From Pseudomonas sp. stari2 (lineage in GTDB: Bacteria; Pseudomonadota; Gammaproteobacteria; Pseudomonadales; Pseudomonadaceae): DNA of 64,000 nt. Location of the stretch: assembly GCF_040760005.1 (NCBI RefSeq), contig NZ_CP099760.1, positions 5,708,501 to 5,772,500 on the forward strand, in the 5' to 3' direction. Shown one piece after another: positions 62,852 through 64,000 of this stretch; the stretch's first letter is position 1, and the number at the start of each line of letters is the position of its first letter. A program made the position numbers and the translations under genes. A model generated the notes under the pieces. The model saw only the letters and a program-made list of their open reading frames with translations, searched no databases and was not told where the DNA came from.

Positions 62852-63652
62852 TCAGCGGTCTGGCGCAATCAGTTGGCAGAGCTTGGCCGTCGCCTCGATC
62901 ATCTGCCCGCTCGGACGTTCCAGACCTTTATCGGTGACCAACAGCAACTGTCTGTGCTTCACCGCCGCCACCTGCGGCCAGGCATTCCACGCATCCAGTT
63001 GCGGCTGATCGCCGGCCAGAATCACCTCGGGGTTACGCTGCAAAACGGCTTCGATGCTCACCTGCGGAGCCGGCAGCGTCAGGTCGGTGAAGACGTTGCG
63101 TGCGCCGCACACTTCAAGCGCATCGCTGATAATCTGCCCGCCGCCGACGGTGTACAGCGGCTTGTCCCAGACTTGGTAGAACACCCGCAACGGCGTTTCC
63201 CGCCGATAGCGCTGGCGCAGCTCGTCGAGCTTGCGCCGCAGCTCGGTCGCTCGTTCAACCCCGCGCTCAGGACGACCGAGCTGCGTCGCAATGGCTACGA
63301 TCTGTGTGGTCAACTGTTCGAAACTGTGGGGTTCGGCAACGAAGGTCGGGATGTTCAGGCGCTTGAGCTGATCGCGCTGTGCCGGGCCGACACTGCCGGG
63401 CCACAGTAGCAACAAGTCAGGTTTGAGACTAAGCAGCCGCTCCATATCGAGTTGGCCGTAACGGCCCACCGAAGGCACATTCTTGATTGCAGATGGCCGG
63501 TCACCGGCATCCAGCACGCCCACCAGCAGGTCGGCCGAATTCAGCTCCACAACAATTTCAGACAGGGATGGCGCGAGACTGACCACCCGCATGGCGGCCA
63601 GGGTTTCGCTGCTGACGGCCAGCAGCAGAACCGCCAGCCAGAGACGGCGCAT
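62852..63652 (-). CDS. btuF: Periplasmic cobalamin-binding protein BtuF
   Basis: BtuF carries B12 from BtuB to the inner-membrane BtuCD importer. From the ATG at 63652 the protein is 266 residues with a signal peptide (MRRLWLAVLLLAVSSETLAAM). The class III binding-protein fold shows in MRVVSLAPSLSEIVVELNSADLLVGV, YGQLDMERLLSLKPDLLLLWP, VFYQVWDKPLYTVGGGQIISDALEVCGARNVF and PEVILAGDQPQLDAWNAWPQVAAVK. The start overlaps the stop of the next upstream gene by one base (TGATG). Confidence 0.9.
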   Translation of the reverse strand: MRRLWLAVLLLAVSSETLAAMRVVSLAPSLSEIVVELNSADLLVGVLDAGDRPSAIKNVPSVGRYGQLDMERLLSLKPDLLLLWPGSVGPAQRDQLKRLNIPTFVAEPHSFEQLTTQIVAIATQLGRPERGVERATELRRKLDELRQRYRRETPLRVFYQVWDKPLYTVGGGQIISDALEVCGARNVFTDLTLPAPQVSIEAVLQRNPEVILAGDQPQLDAWNAWPQVAAVKHRQLLLVTDKGLERPSGQMIEATAKLCQLIAPDR

Positions 63653-64000
63653 CAACCGAGCTGACGCGGGATACGGTAGAGGTAGAACAGCACCGCCGTA
63701 GACAGCGCCAACAACATCAGCGGCACCGCTTCGAGGCCGACGAACACCGCCAGAGCGCCAATCCACGCCGGTAACCCCGCCGCCAGAAACGCCGTGCGAC
63801 GACGAGCCGCGAGGGCAATCCACGCAGCGGGCTCTTCAGGGGTATCGAGGGCTTTTTGTGTGGCGATCAGCGCATGTTTGTAGCGGCCGAAAAACTTCAG
63901 GCTGACAAACATCGAGGCTACGCCAGCGATGAACAACGGCATCGCCAGCACCGGCATGATCGCTTCGCTCTCGCCGAACACAGCGTTGAGCACAAATAGC
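63652..64000 (-). CDS. Small membrane protein upstream of btuF, cut by the window end
   Basis: The frame is open to the edge of the window, so the start is uncertain. An ATG at 63957 would give 101 residues, M-P-V-L-A-M-P-L-F-I-A-G. About four hydrophobic segments are visible: PLFIAGVASMFVSLKFF, a charged loop with ALIATQKALDTPEEPAAWIALAARRR, TAFLAAGLPAWIGALAVFVGLEAVPLMLLALSTAVLFYLYRI. I do not recognise the family. It overlaps btuF by one base (TGATG) and is probably co-transcribed with it. Confidence 0.6.
   Translation of the reverse strand, partial: LFVLNAVFGESEAIMPVLAMPLFIAGVASMFVSLKFFGRYKHALIATQKALDTPEEPAAWIALAARRRTAFLAAGLPAWIGALAVFVGLEAVPLMLLALSTAVLFYLYRIPRQLG

Noticed and set aside
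1..64000. CRISPR array, insertion sequence or prophage
   Set aside because: No regularly spaced repeats, transposase or integrase-like product, or phage structural gene was seen on either strand.

Overview
The window is chromosomal DNA of a Pseudomonas, most likely of the P. fluorescens group. The evidence is high GC, a dense gene layout, GTG starts, Pseudomonas-type REP elements, and the gene orders lptE-holA, proA-nadD-rsfS-rlmH-mrdA-rodA-mltB-rlpA-dacA-ybeD-lipB-lipA, eatR/exaC-eat-eutB-eutC and xseB-ispA-dxs. No rRNA, tRNA, insertion sequence, integrase or CRISPR array was recognised.

Layout. 1-3302: end of lptE, holA, the ribosome-rescue gene arfA (with a hairpin inside its own coding sequence) and a lytic transglycosylase lipoprotein. 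3312-15894, minus strand: an L,D-carboxypeptidase, lipA and lipB, and the cell-elongation/septum cluster with many stop-start overlaps. 16072-18138: an alkyladenine glycosylase and a DedA-PAP2 fusion. 18278-23417: a two-gene operon encoding a large Tcd-like pore-forming protein with RTX-type repeats and, 4 bases later, a protein whose C-terminus matches the cholera/pertussis-type ADP-ribosyltransferase fold motifs. 23430-28265: Lon-N protein, LrgA/LrgB pair, MaoC hydratase, a MORN-C13 peptidase lipoprotein, and a Rossmann-fold protein. 28507-31107: a larger paralogue of the ADP-ribosyltransferase protein whose key Arg and first Glu are both Lys. 31151-33421: YceK lipoprotein, ubiX, mpl. 33492-41099: ethanolamine catabolism, with a sigma-54 activator and two very good sigma-54 promoters. 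41218-44030: GNAT, DedA, MtfA, ppa. 44252-45936: an S24/LexA-like regulator, a candidate small RNA and a RelBE pair. 45995-56184: a six-gene yfa-type cluster around an alpha-2-macroglobulin-like protein that lacks the thioester Cys. 56379-57607: a Fic protein behind two identical-arm palindromes. 57696-64000: xseB-ispA-dxs, a REP doublet, then btuB facing btuF and a small membrane protein cut by the window end.

How the genes work together. Housekeeping blocks cover envelope building (lptE, mrdA, rodA, dacA, mltB, rlpA, mpl, ldcA), lipoate synthesis, isoprenoid precursors (dxs, ispA, and ubiX for ubiquinone), and ethanolamine use through the adenosylcobalamin enzyme EutBC, for which BtuB and BtuF supply B12. 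The most interesting content is the toxin-like set: a translocation/pore protein co-transcribed with an apparently intact ADP-ribosyltransferase, plus a distant paralogue that looks catalytically crippled. All three share a short N-terminal motif of the form I-x-[IV]-x-D-L after a proline-rich start. I propose these as components of an undescribed binary-type toxin; this is inference from motifs read by eye.
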